The notes beneath the pieces are model-generated. The model was not told the DNA's origin and searched no databases. It saw nothing but the letters and a program-made list of their open reading frames with translations. Shown in pieces: positions 54,701 through 63,535 of a stretch of 64,000 nucleotides of DNA; within the stretch, counting starts at the first letter, position 1, and the number at the start of each line of letters is the position of its first letter. The stretch is from an uncultured bacterium (GTDB lineage Bacteria; Bacillota; Clostridia; Lachnospirales; Lachnospiraceae): the NCBI GenBank assembly GCA_947651225.1, contig CANSYK010000010.1:1-64000 (forward strand). Reading direction: 5' to 3'. A program made the translations under genes and the position numbers.

Positions 54701-55385
54701 AGCGAGAAATATAATAAAATCATACGGAAACGGAGAAAGCCGATTTCAAGTATTAAAGGACATTAGTCTTGATATTGAGGATAATGATTTTGTGGTTATT
54801 CTCGGCGCATCAGGTTCTGGCAAGTCAACCTTTTTGAATGTAATTTCAGGCCTTGAACGCCCTGACAGCGGTAAAGTGTTTTATGACGGAAAGGATATTA
54901 CAGCACTTTCTGATAATGAAGTAACTTCATTTCGTAAGGAAAATGTCGGATTTATTTTTCAGCAGTATTATCTGCTGCCCAATATGAGCGTTGATAAAAA
55001 TGTGAAAATGGGTGCTGATTTAGCAAATAATAAAGATTATAAAACTGTCATTGAAGCGATTGGACTCGGAGAAAAACTACATAAATATCCCAGCGAACTT
55101 TCGGGTGGCGAACAGCAAAGAGTATCTATTGCAAGAGCTTTGGCAAAAAGACCGAGAGTATTATTTCTTGACGAACCGACAGGGGCATTAGACGAACAAA
55201 CAGGACGACAGGTTCTTGATTATATCTGTAAACTTCAAAAGGAATATGATTTTATAATCGTAATGGTAACGCACAATTTGAATATTGCGGAAATGGCAAA
55301 CACAGTTATAAAAATGAATAGCGGAAAAATATTTGAAATTTACACAAATGAAGCACAAAAGACCGCTTATGAGATAGGGTGGTGA
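54693..55385 (+). CDS. ABC transporter ATP-binding protein, MacB/LolD type
   Basis: 230 residues. Walker A GASGSGKST, Q loop FIFQQYYLLPNMS, signature LSGGEQQR, Walker B VLFLDEPTGALD, switch histidine VTHNLNIA. This ATPase type pairs with FtsX-like permeases in mechanotransmission or antimicrobial peptide resistance. The permease that follows four bases later is broken. Confidence 0.9.
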   Translation: MIKARNIIKSYGNGESRFQVLKDISLDIEDNDFVVILGASGSGKSTFLNVISGLERPDSGKVFYDGKDITALSDNEVTSFRKENVGFIFQQYYLLPNMSVDKNVKMGADLANNKDYKTVIEAIGLGEKLHKYPSELSGGEQQRVSIARALAKRPRVLFLDEPTGALDEQTGRQVLDYICKLQKEYDFIIVMVTHNLNIAEMANTVIKMNSGKIFEIYTNEAQKTAYEIGW

Positions 55386-55389
55386 TGGT

Positions 55390-56540
55390 ATGCTCGTTGG
55401 AATAAAAAATGTTTCAAAACTCATTGGCATTTCCATTATCGCCTGTTGTGCTGTACTTGTTTGTGCAATGTTTCTGAACTTTTATTTTGATGTTCGGTTA
55501 ATTGAGAGTGAAATAACATCTGAATTATCAATGTTTTTTTATAATGCTCAGGTTTCTACCGCAAAAGTCATTTGCCTTGTAAGTGGCGGATGCTTGCTTT
55601 TAACTGCGGTTGTTATGTTGTTGCTTTATATTAAGCATTATATTGACACGCATAAGAAGGAACTTGGGATATTAAAGGCATTGGGATATTCAAATATCAA
55701 AATTGCAAAAAGCTTTTGGGTATTCGGAATTAGTACTTTTATCGGAACTGCAATCGGATATGCAGGAGCATTTCTTATAATGCCGTGGTTTTATGCTCTA
55801 CAAAATGAAGATAAAATGCTTCCTGAGATAACTATCAATTTTCATCCAAGCATTTTATTTTGTGGTATTGCCGACTGTGTGTTTTTCGGCACTTTCGGTT
55901 TATTACGCTTGGTACAAATTAAAAAAGCCTGTGTTGTTGCTTTTGAAAGATAATCCGCAAACTGCTTCTAAAACACCAAATCACAGAATCGAAAAAAACA
56001 GAGAATTGTCGTTTGTAGAGGATTTGAAAAGGAATACCTTGAAATCTAAAAAGGCACTTGTATTTTTCATTATTTTTGCTTCGTTTTGCTTCGTTTTGCT
56101 TTTCAGCTATGACACAAATGTCGTTTAGTATGAAAGATTTATCAAGTGAAATGAAGGGTGTGATGATGTTGGTCATCGGACTTGTATTAGCGTTTACAAC
56201 TCTGTTTCTTGCTATAACTACAGTAATAAAGGGAAATACAAAAACTATTGCTATGGTGAGGGTATTCGGCTATTCGCAGAAAGAATGTTGCAGGGCAATT
56301 TTAGGAGGATACAGATCGATGTCCTATATTGGTTTTATAATTGGAACAGTATATCAATATGGATTGTTGAGGCTTATGGTGGATATTGTATTTAAGGATG
56401 TTGAGGGTGTACCTACATATAAATTTGACTTTCCTGTTATGTTTATTTCTCTTGTTTGTTTTATCACGATTTATGAAATTCTGATGTATGTATATTCCGA
56501 AAAAATTAAGAAGATTTCTATCAAGGAAATTATGATTTAA
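55390..56540 (+). pseudogene. FtsX-like ABC permease with two frameshifts
   Basis: Starts at ATG 55390 with a membrane segment, then the FtsX motif KKELGILKALGYSNIKIAKSFWVFG. The first frameshift is at the A6 run 55921-55926: with five As it reads RLVQIKKPVLLLLKDNPQ. The second is a 10-bp tandem duplication of TCGTTTTGCT (56081-56100): without it the frame reads FASFCFSAMTQMSF. The last third (TKTIAMVRVFGYSQKECCRAI) is open to 56540. The original protein would be about 383 residues. Inactivation leaves the TetR and ATPase without a partner. Confidence 0.85.
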
Positions 56541-56699
56541 GGAGTTTGGACAGGCTGTAGGATTGGCGGGATTTTACAATTTGCAGACTAAATGATTTAA
56601 TGATAAAATGTCGTTGAATACTATAATTAAATTGGAATCTAAAAATGGAAAATTAGAGAAATGTATTGTTTATGCAATAAAGATTTAGTGGTGGAATAA

Positions 56700-57084
56700 A
56701 TGGAAAAAGAATTTCATTTAATGTCGCTGCATGTCAATAAAGTGCTGGATGAAGACAGTAATATAGTAAAAGAAGACGGTCTTATGGACAGTTTTTTCTA
56801 TACATTAAATAATATGGAAGTGGCAAAAATTATCCATAATGCTAAAATAGTGTATCAGGAAGGCGGGAAAAATTGTTTGCTGACAGATATTCAAGTGTCA
56901 AGAAATGGGAAAAAGGGGATTTTTAGAGGGGTGGCAGATAATGACACGTTAGATGAGATATGTAGTAAAATTATGAATAACAGAGAATTTGTGAAGGAAA
57001 GGATATCAGTTTATTTTGTCTACACATGAAGAAGATTTTTTGGATTTTATCCGATATAAATATGAAAAGTATGGTTTGGAATAA
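56700..57084 (+). pseudogene. Hypothetical protein with a 3' frameshift
   Basis: ATG 56700 opens a 109-residue frame ending at 57029. One more T in the T4 run 57014-57017 would give VYFLSTHEEDFLDFIRYKYEKYGLE and a natural stop at 57082-57084, so the true product was probably about 127 residues. It is hydrophilic (SLHVNKVLDEDSNIVKED; LTDIQVSRNGKKGIFRGV) and I do not recognise a family. Confidence 0.45.
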
Positions 57085-57227
57085 AAGGGGCAGAAATACA
57101 AAATAGAAAAATTGTTAGAACGATAAGAAATGTGGGGCGTGGCGGTTGCTATGCCCTATATTTTTATAGTAAACGGATTGAGGAAATGATATAATCAAGA
57201 TAAAATTTACTGAGGAGATTATAAATT

Positions 57228-57749
57228 ATGGACGATTTTGAAATCAGCACGGAACATTTAGTGCTAAAGCCCTTAGGAAAGAAATATCTAAAGTCGACAA
57301 TTCTATATGCGATGGATTATGAAAATACAAAATATATGTGCCATTTGCCGGATGAAACCGTTGAAGAAGTAGAAGATTTTTTAGCAGATGTTGAGAATGA
57401 ATGGAAAAAGGAACAACCGGAATTTTTAGAATTTGCAATTATATATAATGACATACATATTGGTGCAGTTAGTGTGTATTTTGAAAATGATTCAGGTGAA
57501 CTTGGTTGGATAATTAATAAGAATTATTGGAGACGTGGATTTGCGTATGAAGCGGCAAGGGCACTTATTAATTATATAAAAACTGAAATAAAAATAAGCC
57601 ATTTTCTGGCGCATTGTGATACTGAGAATATTGCTTCATATAAAATTATGGAAAAACTTGGTATGAACAAAACTGGCGAGTGGGGTGGACGAAGAAATAA
57701 ATCTGCATCAGAAGATAGCTTAGAATACCAATATGAAATGTATTTATAG
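57228..57749 (+). CDS. GNAT acetyltransferase, RimJ/RimL type
   Basis: 173 residues. STEHLVLKPLGKKYLKSTILYA at the N terminus, the acetyl-CoA binding GELGWIINKNYWRRGFAYEA and the late motif TENIASYKIMEKLGM identify it. ATG 57228 follows TGAGGAG; a TATAAT box (57190-57195) lies upstream without a clear -35. Substrate unknown. The enzyme is intact and unrelated to the GNAT at 16337 beyond family level. Confidence 0.88.
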   Translation: MDDFEISTEHLVLKPLGKKYLKSTILYAMDYENTKYMCHLPDETVEEVEDFLADVENEWKKEQPEFLEFAIIYNDIHIGAVSVYFENDSGELGWIINKNYWRRGFAYEAARALINYIKTEIKISHFLAHCDTENIASYKIMEKLGMNKTGEWGGRRNKSASEDSLEYQYEMYL

Positions 57750-57987
57750 ATCGTATAATTTTTTGGGGATAGTTTACTTGTGTTGCAAGCTGCTTCCGTC
57801 CGACAAGTTTCCCCAAATCCAGTTATACTTCTTTTATGAGATAGCGTATAATGGAGTCAGTGACAAAAAAATTAAGAATTTTATTGCAGGAGATAACGCC
57901 GATAAAGCATTAGAAACGGTTCAGGAGATTTATAGGCAATTTGCGAATATGCAGCAGCAAGATAAGTGGAGGGAGGAAGAAATTTAA
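57733..57987 (+). CDS. Hypothetical ORF, possibly a gene end
   Basis: The reading frame overlaps the GNAT end. Its C-terminal half (YEIAYNGVSDKKIKNFIAGDNADKALETVQEIYRQFANMQQQ) has protein-like composition, but the N-terminal half does not, and there is no ribosome binding site. Probably the surviving 3' end of an unknown gene. Confidence 0.25.
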   Translation: MKCIYRSYNFLGIVYLCCKLLPSDKFPQIQLYFFYEIAYNGVSDKKIKNFIAGDNADKALETVQEIYRQFANMQQQDKWREEEI

Positions 57988-58064
57988 TGAAAATTTGATA
58001 GAAATACGAGTATGGTTGTGGTATTCTATTAGCGATACAAATCAGGTTTTGAAGGAGATATTAG

Positions 58065-58545
58065 ATGAAAAAAGTTAAGCTGCTGCTTATAGGGGCAATT
58101 AGTTTAGTTGTGTTTGGGTTTTTATTACCACAACCGATACAGGCATTATTGGTGATAATAGATACACCTATAAAAAATTTTTTTGTGATACATACACTGA
58201 GCTTGTGTATAATTGTTGGGATAATACAAGGAATATCAGAGGAGTGTGGATATTATTTTGTCCTAAAACAAATTTCAAAAAATGGGCAGTTAAAAAGTTT
58301 ACCTTTTTGGTTTGGATTAGGCAGAAGTTTGTTACATACTTTATTTGATATGGGAACAATTATCGTTACATTTACAATATAAGGGTATTTATTTTTTCTA
58401 TTGTTTCACGAATATTGAGTTTTGTGGTATTGATGAAATTAACAAAGATAGACTATCTTTCTTATCAAAAGAAAAAAGTATAATTTTGGGGATTGAGTGT
58501 ACTACTACACGCAATACTAAATAGCACATTGTATGCATATGAATA
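58065..58545 (+). pseudogene. YhfC-type intramembrane metalloprotease relic
   Basis: From ATG 58065: two membrane segments, then GIIQGISEECGYYFVL (the E-E pair) and FWFGLGRSLLHTLFDMG (the histidine motif), as in the YhfC family. The frame stops at 58382. Continuation appears in other frames (FSIVSRILSFVVLMKLTKIDYLSYQKKK, then WGLSVLLHAILNSTLYAYE), showing at least two frameshifts. The 3' end runs straight into the truncated regulator gene at 58539. Confidence 0.65.
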
Positions 58546-59132
58546 TCAGCCGTCAAACTGTATCAAAGTGGGAGCTGGATACAGCGCAGCCTGAAATGGA
58601 CAAGGCTATAGAACTTTGCAAACTTTTCAATTGCTCGTTGGACAACTTGTTCCGCGATGACATGGTCGCTTGTGATGAAGCGTATACGAATTTGCGTGTC
58701 GAAACTGTCCCTGCTTTCCGCTATATAAAGCATGCTGTTATAAGCTCCGATCCTGAAGGAGATGCTATCGACAGGGTATTTTCCATTGCCCGTGGCTGTG
58801 GTGTGGATAACCCACGCATCATTGGTTGGGATTTTCCACATGTGTCACAGAAACAGATCAATGTTTTCAATATGCATGGCTATGAAGCGGCATGGATACT
58901 GCCTGATGGAATTATTCCTTCCAACATGGAAATATATGAGCAGGCAGATCACAGATATGCGGCGATACACATTGAAGCGCCTTTCGGAAATCCTTTTGTG
59001 ACCATTCCCAATGCCTATAAGACGCTTATGGAGTATATGCGTGTGAACGCTCTGGAACATGCGGAAAAGGATGTTATCCCCTGCTTTGAAACCGATGGGG
59101 ATAGTATGGATATTTATATTGCTTGTAAATAG
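58539..59132 (+). CDS. N-terminally truncated XRE regulator with a GyrI-like ligand domain
   Basis: About 197 residues from ATG 58539. It begins NISRQTVSKWELDTAQPEMDKAIELCKLFNCSLDNLF, which is the second half of an XRE helix-turn-helix; the first 20-25 residues (helices 1-2) are missing. From about residue 55 follows a GyrI-like effector-binding domain (NPRIIGWDFPHVSQKQINVFNMHGYEAAWILP). The deletion that removed its start joined it to the YhfC relic. DNA binding is doubtful; the ligand domain is complete. Confidence 0.65.
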   Translation: MNISRQTVSKWELDTAQPEMDKAIELCKLFNCSLDNLFRDDMVACDEAYTNLRVETVPAFRYIKHAVISSDPEGDAIDRVFSIARGCGVDNPRIIGWDFPHVSQKQINVFNMHGYEAAWILPDGIIPSNMEIYEQADHRYAAIHIEAPFGNPFVTIPNAYKTLMEYMRVNALEHAEKDVIPCFETDGDSMDIYIACK

Positions 59133-59234
59133 TTACTATTCACGGAGGGTTTTTCGCATGATGTTTAGAATAGCTGCGAATAGCAATTGTAAATAGCTCA
59201 TGTCAGAAGGTACCTGTATGTAGTATCTTTACAA

Positions 59235-59266
59235 AAGGCATCTGTCAATTTCTTGACCGATGCCTT
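59235..59266 (-). terminator. Intrinsic terminator of the cupin gene
   Basis: AAGGCATC-t-GTCAA-TTTC-TTGAC-c-GATGCCTT is a 13-bp stem with one mismatch; on the minus strand it is followed by TTTTG, just downstream of the cupin gene. Confidence 0.75.
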
Positions 59267-59301
59267 ATATAATATCCATTCATTTTTTATTGCAATTCCT
59301 T

Positions 59302-59658
59302 TTACTCCTCAACTACCGCATCATCCACAGTATAGTCTTCGAGAGAATTTTCTTTCACCTGAATACATACGAAACTAATTGCAGAATCTTTAGCCGCAAA
59401 AAACTGTCTCTTTCCAGCAGGAGAAATACGAATCCAATCACCTGCCGCAAGTTCTACATCTTCTCCATCAATAACTGCTTTCCCTTTTCCCTCAAGAACA
59501 GCATATATTTCTTCATTGTTCTTATGGGAATGAATAAAGGGTACGCTTGCTCCTGCTGGCAGGCTGTTAATACTAACTTCTGCTCCTGTTAAAGAAAGTT
59601 TGTCATGAAGTTCTGTCCTTGAATCTTGCATCACACTAATCTTGCTAAAATTTGCCAT
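59302..59658 (-). CDS. Cupin-domain protein
   Basis: 118 residues from ATG 59658 after GGAGG. The two cupin motifs are HSHKNNEEIYAVLEGKG (metal-binding H-x-H and E) and the later GDWIRISPAGKRQFF. This is a small single-domain cupin, probably metal-binding and without an assigned substrate. It is followed by its own terminator. The upstream 200 bases contain a MITE-like scrap (ACACGCTCTA at 59864-59873) and no gene. Confidence 0.85.
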   Translation of the reverse strand: MANFSKISVMQDSRTELHDKLSLTGAEVSINSLPAGASVPFIHSHKNNEEIYAVLEGKGKAVIDGEDVELAAGDWIRISPAGKRQFFAAKDSAISFVCIQVKENSLEDYTVDDAVVEE

Positions 59659-59881
59659 AATCTTTACCTCCAAACATTTATTGTAACTTTCATTGATACA
59701 TTAATATCATATCACCTTTTTGTTGTATCGTCAATAGTTACAACGCACTTTTATAATGTATCGGAATCATACAGTGTTGAAAACGCTGCTGTTGCTGGCA
59801 ACGGAGTGAACAGTAACCCCCACCCAATTTCTATCCTATATTTTCTGGCTGCCTATAGACCATACACGCTCTAGCATTTTC

Positions 59882-60868
59882 TCATTTATTTTGCGCCATT
59901 ACCCCTGTTAAGACATGCGGCACATACAGTTCTTCCAAGTATGCAATTTCATCCTTTGCCAGTTCTAGTTCGACTGCCTTTGCCGCATCCTCAATATGGT
60001 GAAATTTCGTTGCCCCAACTACCGGAGAGGCTACTTTCGTAAGCAGCCATGCAAGGGAAACCTCTGTCATGCTGACACTGCGTTTTTCTGCAATTTCCTG
60101 TACCCGTCCTATGATTGCCTTATCTTGCTCTTTTGTCGCATCATATTTAAATTTTGCATAATTGTCCTCCTGCATCCGTTTACTGTCCTCTCCTGGCTTT
60201 TTGGCGAGCCTGCCGCTTGCTAAAGCACTGTAGGGAGTCATTGCAATATTATCCTCATAACAAAACGGAGCCATCTCACGTTCTTCTTCCCTGAAAATCA
60301 AATTATAATGCCCCTGCACAGATACAAACTTTGCAAATCCTTCTTTTTCAGCCAGTGCATTTGCTTTGGCAAGCTGCCACGCATAACAGTTGGAAATTCC
60401 AATATAACGCACCTTTCCAGCCTTTACCGCTGCATTCAGTCCTTCTAAAATATCATAGATAGGTGTCTGATAATCCCACATATGATAGATATAAAGATCA
60501 ATATATTCCATTCCAAGATTTTCAAGGCTTTTATTTACCATTTTTTCAATATGCTGCTGCCCGGATATGCCTGCCTCAATTTCCTCCTGTGTTCTTGGCA
60601 GAAATTTTGTCGCAACAATGACCTCGTCACGTTTTGCAAAATCCCGTAACGCCCTTCCCACATACTGTTCACTGGTACCGCTCTGGTAACCAATAGCAGT
60701 GTCGTAGAAATTCACCCCCAAATCCAGCCCTCTCTTAATAATCTCTCTGGAATGTTCCTCATCTAACGTCCAAGAGTGCTGCCCTTCTTTTGCATTGCCA
60801 AACCCCATGCATCCCATACAGATACGGGATACATTTAACTCTGAATTACCTAATTTTATATACTTCAT
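59882..60868 (-). CDS. Aldo/keto reductase
   Basis: 328 residues from ATG 60868 after TTAGGAGG. MKYIKLGNSELNVSRICMGCMGFG opens the barrel; the catalytic tetrad is visible as D in GVNFYDTAIGY, Y in the same motif, K in VIVATKFLP and H in DLYIYHMWD. WLLTKVASPVVGATKFHHIEDA binds NADPH. It reduces carbonyls of unknown identity. It lies alone on the minus strand. Confidence 0.92.
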   Translation of the reverse strand: MKYIKLGNSELNVSRICMGCMGFGNAKEGQHSWTLDEEHSREIIKRGLDLGVNFYDTAIGYQSGTSEQYVGRALRDFAKRDEVIVATKFLPRTQEEIEAGISGQQHIEKMVNKSLENLGMEYIDLYIYHMWDYQTPIYDILEGLNAAVKAGKVRYIGISNCYAWQLAKANALAEKEGFAKFVSVQGHYNLIFREEEREMAPFCYEDNIAMTPYSALASGRLAKKPGEDSKRMQEDNYAKFKYDATKEQDKAIIGRVQEIAEKRSVSMTEVSLAWLLTKVASPVVGATKFHHIEDAAKAVELELAKDEIAYLEELYVPHVLTGVMAQNK

Positions 60869-61093
60869 AAGCAAACCTCCTAACTTTTTTTACAGGAACA
60901 AGCAGTATTCAATAAAAATCAGTCTCTCAAAACCAGAGTTTTGATTTTTTAAAGCAATTAATAACTGTTATATCTTGTTTTCAAAATATTGGCCAAACTT
61001 TATAAATACTGCATTTGTAACAGTTTCCTCACCTTCACTTTTTATATCAGTTTATAGGATTTCCCTTGCAATTACAAGTTCCAGACATAACGG

Positions 61094-62398
61094 CTATTTG
61101 AAAGGAAGTGTGACAAAGAATGTAGCTCCTCCCCCATCTGTATCTTTACAGCCTGCTTTACCATTCATCATTTTTGCAAGTTCGTCTGCTATACTAAGTC
61201 CTAATCCAAAATTTGATTTATCTGTCCTTGATTTGTCGGCGCAATAGAAACGGTTAAAAATATATGGCTTATCATCTTCGGGAATTCCTTTTCCGTGGTC
61301 TATTACGAAAAATGTGATATGTTTTGCCGTTACTGCTGTTTTAATTTCAATTTGTTTATTACCTGTGGAATGGTGGATGGCATTCTCCATATAAATTGTC
61401 AATATCTGAAAAAGCCGTTCTTCATCCGCACAAAATTTAGGATAACTGGTTTCACTGATTTCCAAGCGCAGGCAGATTTTTCTATTGATACAGATTGGTT
61501 CATAAGTTTCATATAATGAGATTAACAAAGTGTCTATATCAATGGTATTTTTGCATATCGTCCATGATTTCGCATCAGAAGAAGCCAGAAGCAGCATATC
61601 CCTTACCAGTTTTGACATCCTCATGCATTCCTTGTCTAATATTTTAACCGATTTTCTAAATTCAGTATTATCTATTTGTAATTGTTCCAGTTTCTCTGCG
61701 TTTGCGAGAATAACGGCGAGCGGCGATTTTAATTCATGCGAAGCGGAAGCTATAAAATCTTTTTGGCTTTTCAACATGACCTCTGTTGGTTTTAATGCTT
61801 TCTTTATTAGCAAATGGCTCATAATCGTCACAGCAATAAGTGAAAGACACCATAAAGAAACATAAAGGAAAGCCTGTTTTGTTAAAATATCAAATAAGGA
61901 CTGCTGCCTGTAAATCAGCGACAGGTGGTAAACCGTGTTATTTTGCATTACAATCGTTGCAAGTATCCCTAAATAGTCGTCATTTTTCGTTCCATTAAAC
62001 AAAAAAACACCGCTTTGGTCTGTAGCCGGCTTGTTATCATTTGTTATTATGTAAGTATCCTCTTTGCCTGCCTGTGTGCGAAAACGCTCTAAAAGAGCAT
62101 CTGTATCAGTAGGAAAGTCAGAATCTGTTCGATATATCATCCTTCCAGAAGTATCTTGGATATAGCAAAATATCGGGTATTTATATTCATGGTAGGAATC
62201 CACAATGGATTCAAAATTCTGGTTGTTCTCTTCAAGCCGGTATATCATCTGCGTAACCATTCTTTGAAATAAAAGAACCTCACTTGACTGCTCCATGTGG
62301 ACATAATTGTTGCAGAGAATTATCATAATTGATGTAATAATTAACATAATCACCATTATAAAAAGGGTATTCAATTTTTTTGACAGTGGCTTCAGCAT
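61094..62398 (-). CDS. Two-component sensor histidine kinase
   Basis: 434 residues. Two membrane segments (about 10-30 and 178-198) enclose an extracytoplasmic sensor of about 145 residues. The phosphoacceptor helix is ASASHELKSPLAVILANAEKL, followed by the ATPase domain with MENAIHH (N box), IDHGKGIPEDD (G1) and GLGLSIADEL (G2). It lies 41 bases downstream of the response regulator gene in the same operon. The signal is unknown; the divergent lipoprotein at 63536 is the most likely target or co-sensor. Confidence 0.92.
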   Translation of the reverse strand: MLKPLSKKLNTLFIMVIMLIITSIMIILCNNYVHMEQSSEVLLFQRMVTQMIYRLEENNQNFESIVDSYHEYKYPIFCYIQDTSGRMIYRTDSDFPTDTDALLERFRTQAGKEDTYIITNDNKPATDQSGVFLFNGTKNDDYLGILATIVMQNNTVYHLSLIYRQQSLFDILTKQAFLYVSLWCLSLIAVTIMSHLLIKKALKPTEVMLKSQKDFIASASHELKSPLAVILANAEKLEQLQIDNTEFRKSVKILDKECMRMSKLVRDMLLLASSDAKSWTICKNTIDIDTLLISLYETYEPICINRKICLRLEISETSYPKFCADEERLFQILTIYMENAIHHSTGNKQIEIKTAVTAKHITFFVIDHGKGIPEDDKPYIFNRFYCADKSRTDKSNFGLGLSIADELAKMMNGKAGCKDTDGGGATFFVTLPFK

Positions 62399-62439
62399 TT
62401 TTGACCTCCTTTTTTATGGCTCATATGCCATAAAAATTT

Positions 62440-63126
62440 TTATTTCTGTTTCTGGGTCAAGGAATACCCAGCTCCATATACGGTTTTTATTTCACAGGTA
62501 CTCTTTAATTCCCTTAACCGTTTCCGCAGGAAAGAAATATAATTATCAACATTCCCTTGTTCAACTTCCGATGACGTACCCCATATTTTTAGTATAAGCT
62601 GTTCCCTTGAAAAAAGCGTTTCTGGGCTTTTCATAAAGACATATAACAATTCAGACTCTTTTGCTGTTAAAAAAATAGTTTTGGGGTTGCAAGTCAATTC
62701 ACGGCTTGATTTATTGAAACGCAAGCCGGCATATTGGAGTATATCTTCTGCTTTTATTTGGCTTGGACGTCTTGTTAAAGCCCTTACCCGTGCAAGCAGT
62801 TCTTGGATATGGAACGGCTTGACTAAATAATCGTCAGCCCCGCCATCCAATCCCTCTATCTTTTCATTAAGGGCGGTCATTCCTGTAATAATGATGACAG
62901 GAATCTGGATATCTTTTTTCCGCATAGCCTTAATAATTGTCAGCCCATCAATAACAGGAATCATCCTGTCTACAATAGCTAAATCATAGGAATAATCTGT
63001 ATGTAAGGCATACAGCATGGCGGTTTCCCCATCATTACAAGCATCAACCATATAACCGTTTTTCGTTAATTGCGATTGTATCGAACTGCAGAGCTCTAAA
63101 TCATCTTCTAAAAGAAGTATTTTCAT
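62440..63126 (-). CDS. OmpR-family response regulator
   Basis: 228 residues. Receiver domain with acidic pair EDD near residue 8, phosphorylation site in YDLAIVDRMIP (about 53), T in VIIITGMTALNE and lysine in YLVKPFHIQELLARVR. The C-terminal winged helix runs FLTAKESELLYVFMKSPETLFSREQLILKIWG, ending with VYGAGYSLTQ. It acts with the kinase just downstream and probably regulates its own operon and the divergent lipoprotein gene. Confidence 0.93.
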   Translation of the reverse strand: MKILLLEDDLELCSSIQSQLTKNGYMVDACNDGETAMLYALHTDYSYDLAIVDRMIPVIDGLTIIKAMRKKDIQIPVIIITGMTALNEKIEGLDGGADDYLVKPFHIQELLARVRALTRRPSQIKAEDILQYAGLRFNKSSRELTCNPKTIFLTAKESELLYVFMKSPETLFSREQLILKIWGTSSEVEQGNVDNYISFLRKRLRELKSTCEIKTVYGAGYSLTQKQK

Positions 63127-63535
63127 TGTTCAAATCCTTTCCTTAGTTTTATTTATTTTCCCAAAGCATGTCTGACAGATATTTTCTATTTCATACTATT
63201 CGTGAATCTATTTGGCACAAGAGCCTTGCTATGGGATATATATGGGAAGCATGATAGCATCTTTTTCACATATCTGCAATCTTGCCGCTATTTGCAACAG
63301 TAAATATTTTTTGATGGGACTATATAATCCGTTTAATATCAGTATAATATGAAATTCTATAAAAATCCTCTAAAGAGTCCTTTATTTTTTTTGTGATTTT
63401 ACAGGATTTTTAGCAGAGTTTTTCTATACAATGGCGTTGCAGCTTGATAACTTAAATGCCTTGCATCCTTGCAGAGCGTATCAATATCATGATGCTAAAA
63501 TACAAACATATCAAAAAGAAAGGCGGAAAAGAATT
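63127..63535. other. Divergent intergenic region between response regulator and lipoprotein
   Basis: 409 bases with no credible gene. AT-rich promoter-like boxes occur on both strands (for example TATAAT at 63343-63348), but a matching -35 is unclear. It must hold the promoters of both flanking genes. Confidence 0.4.
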
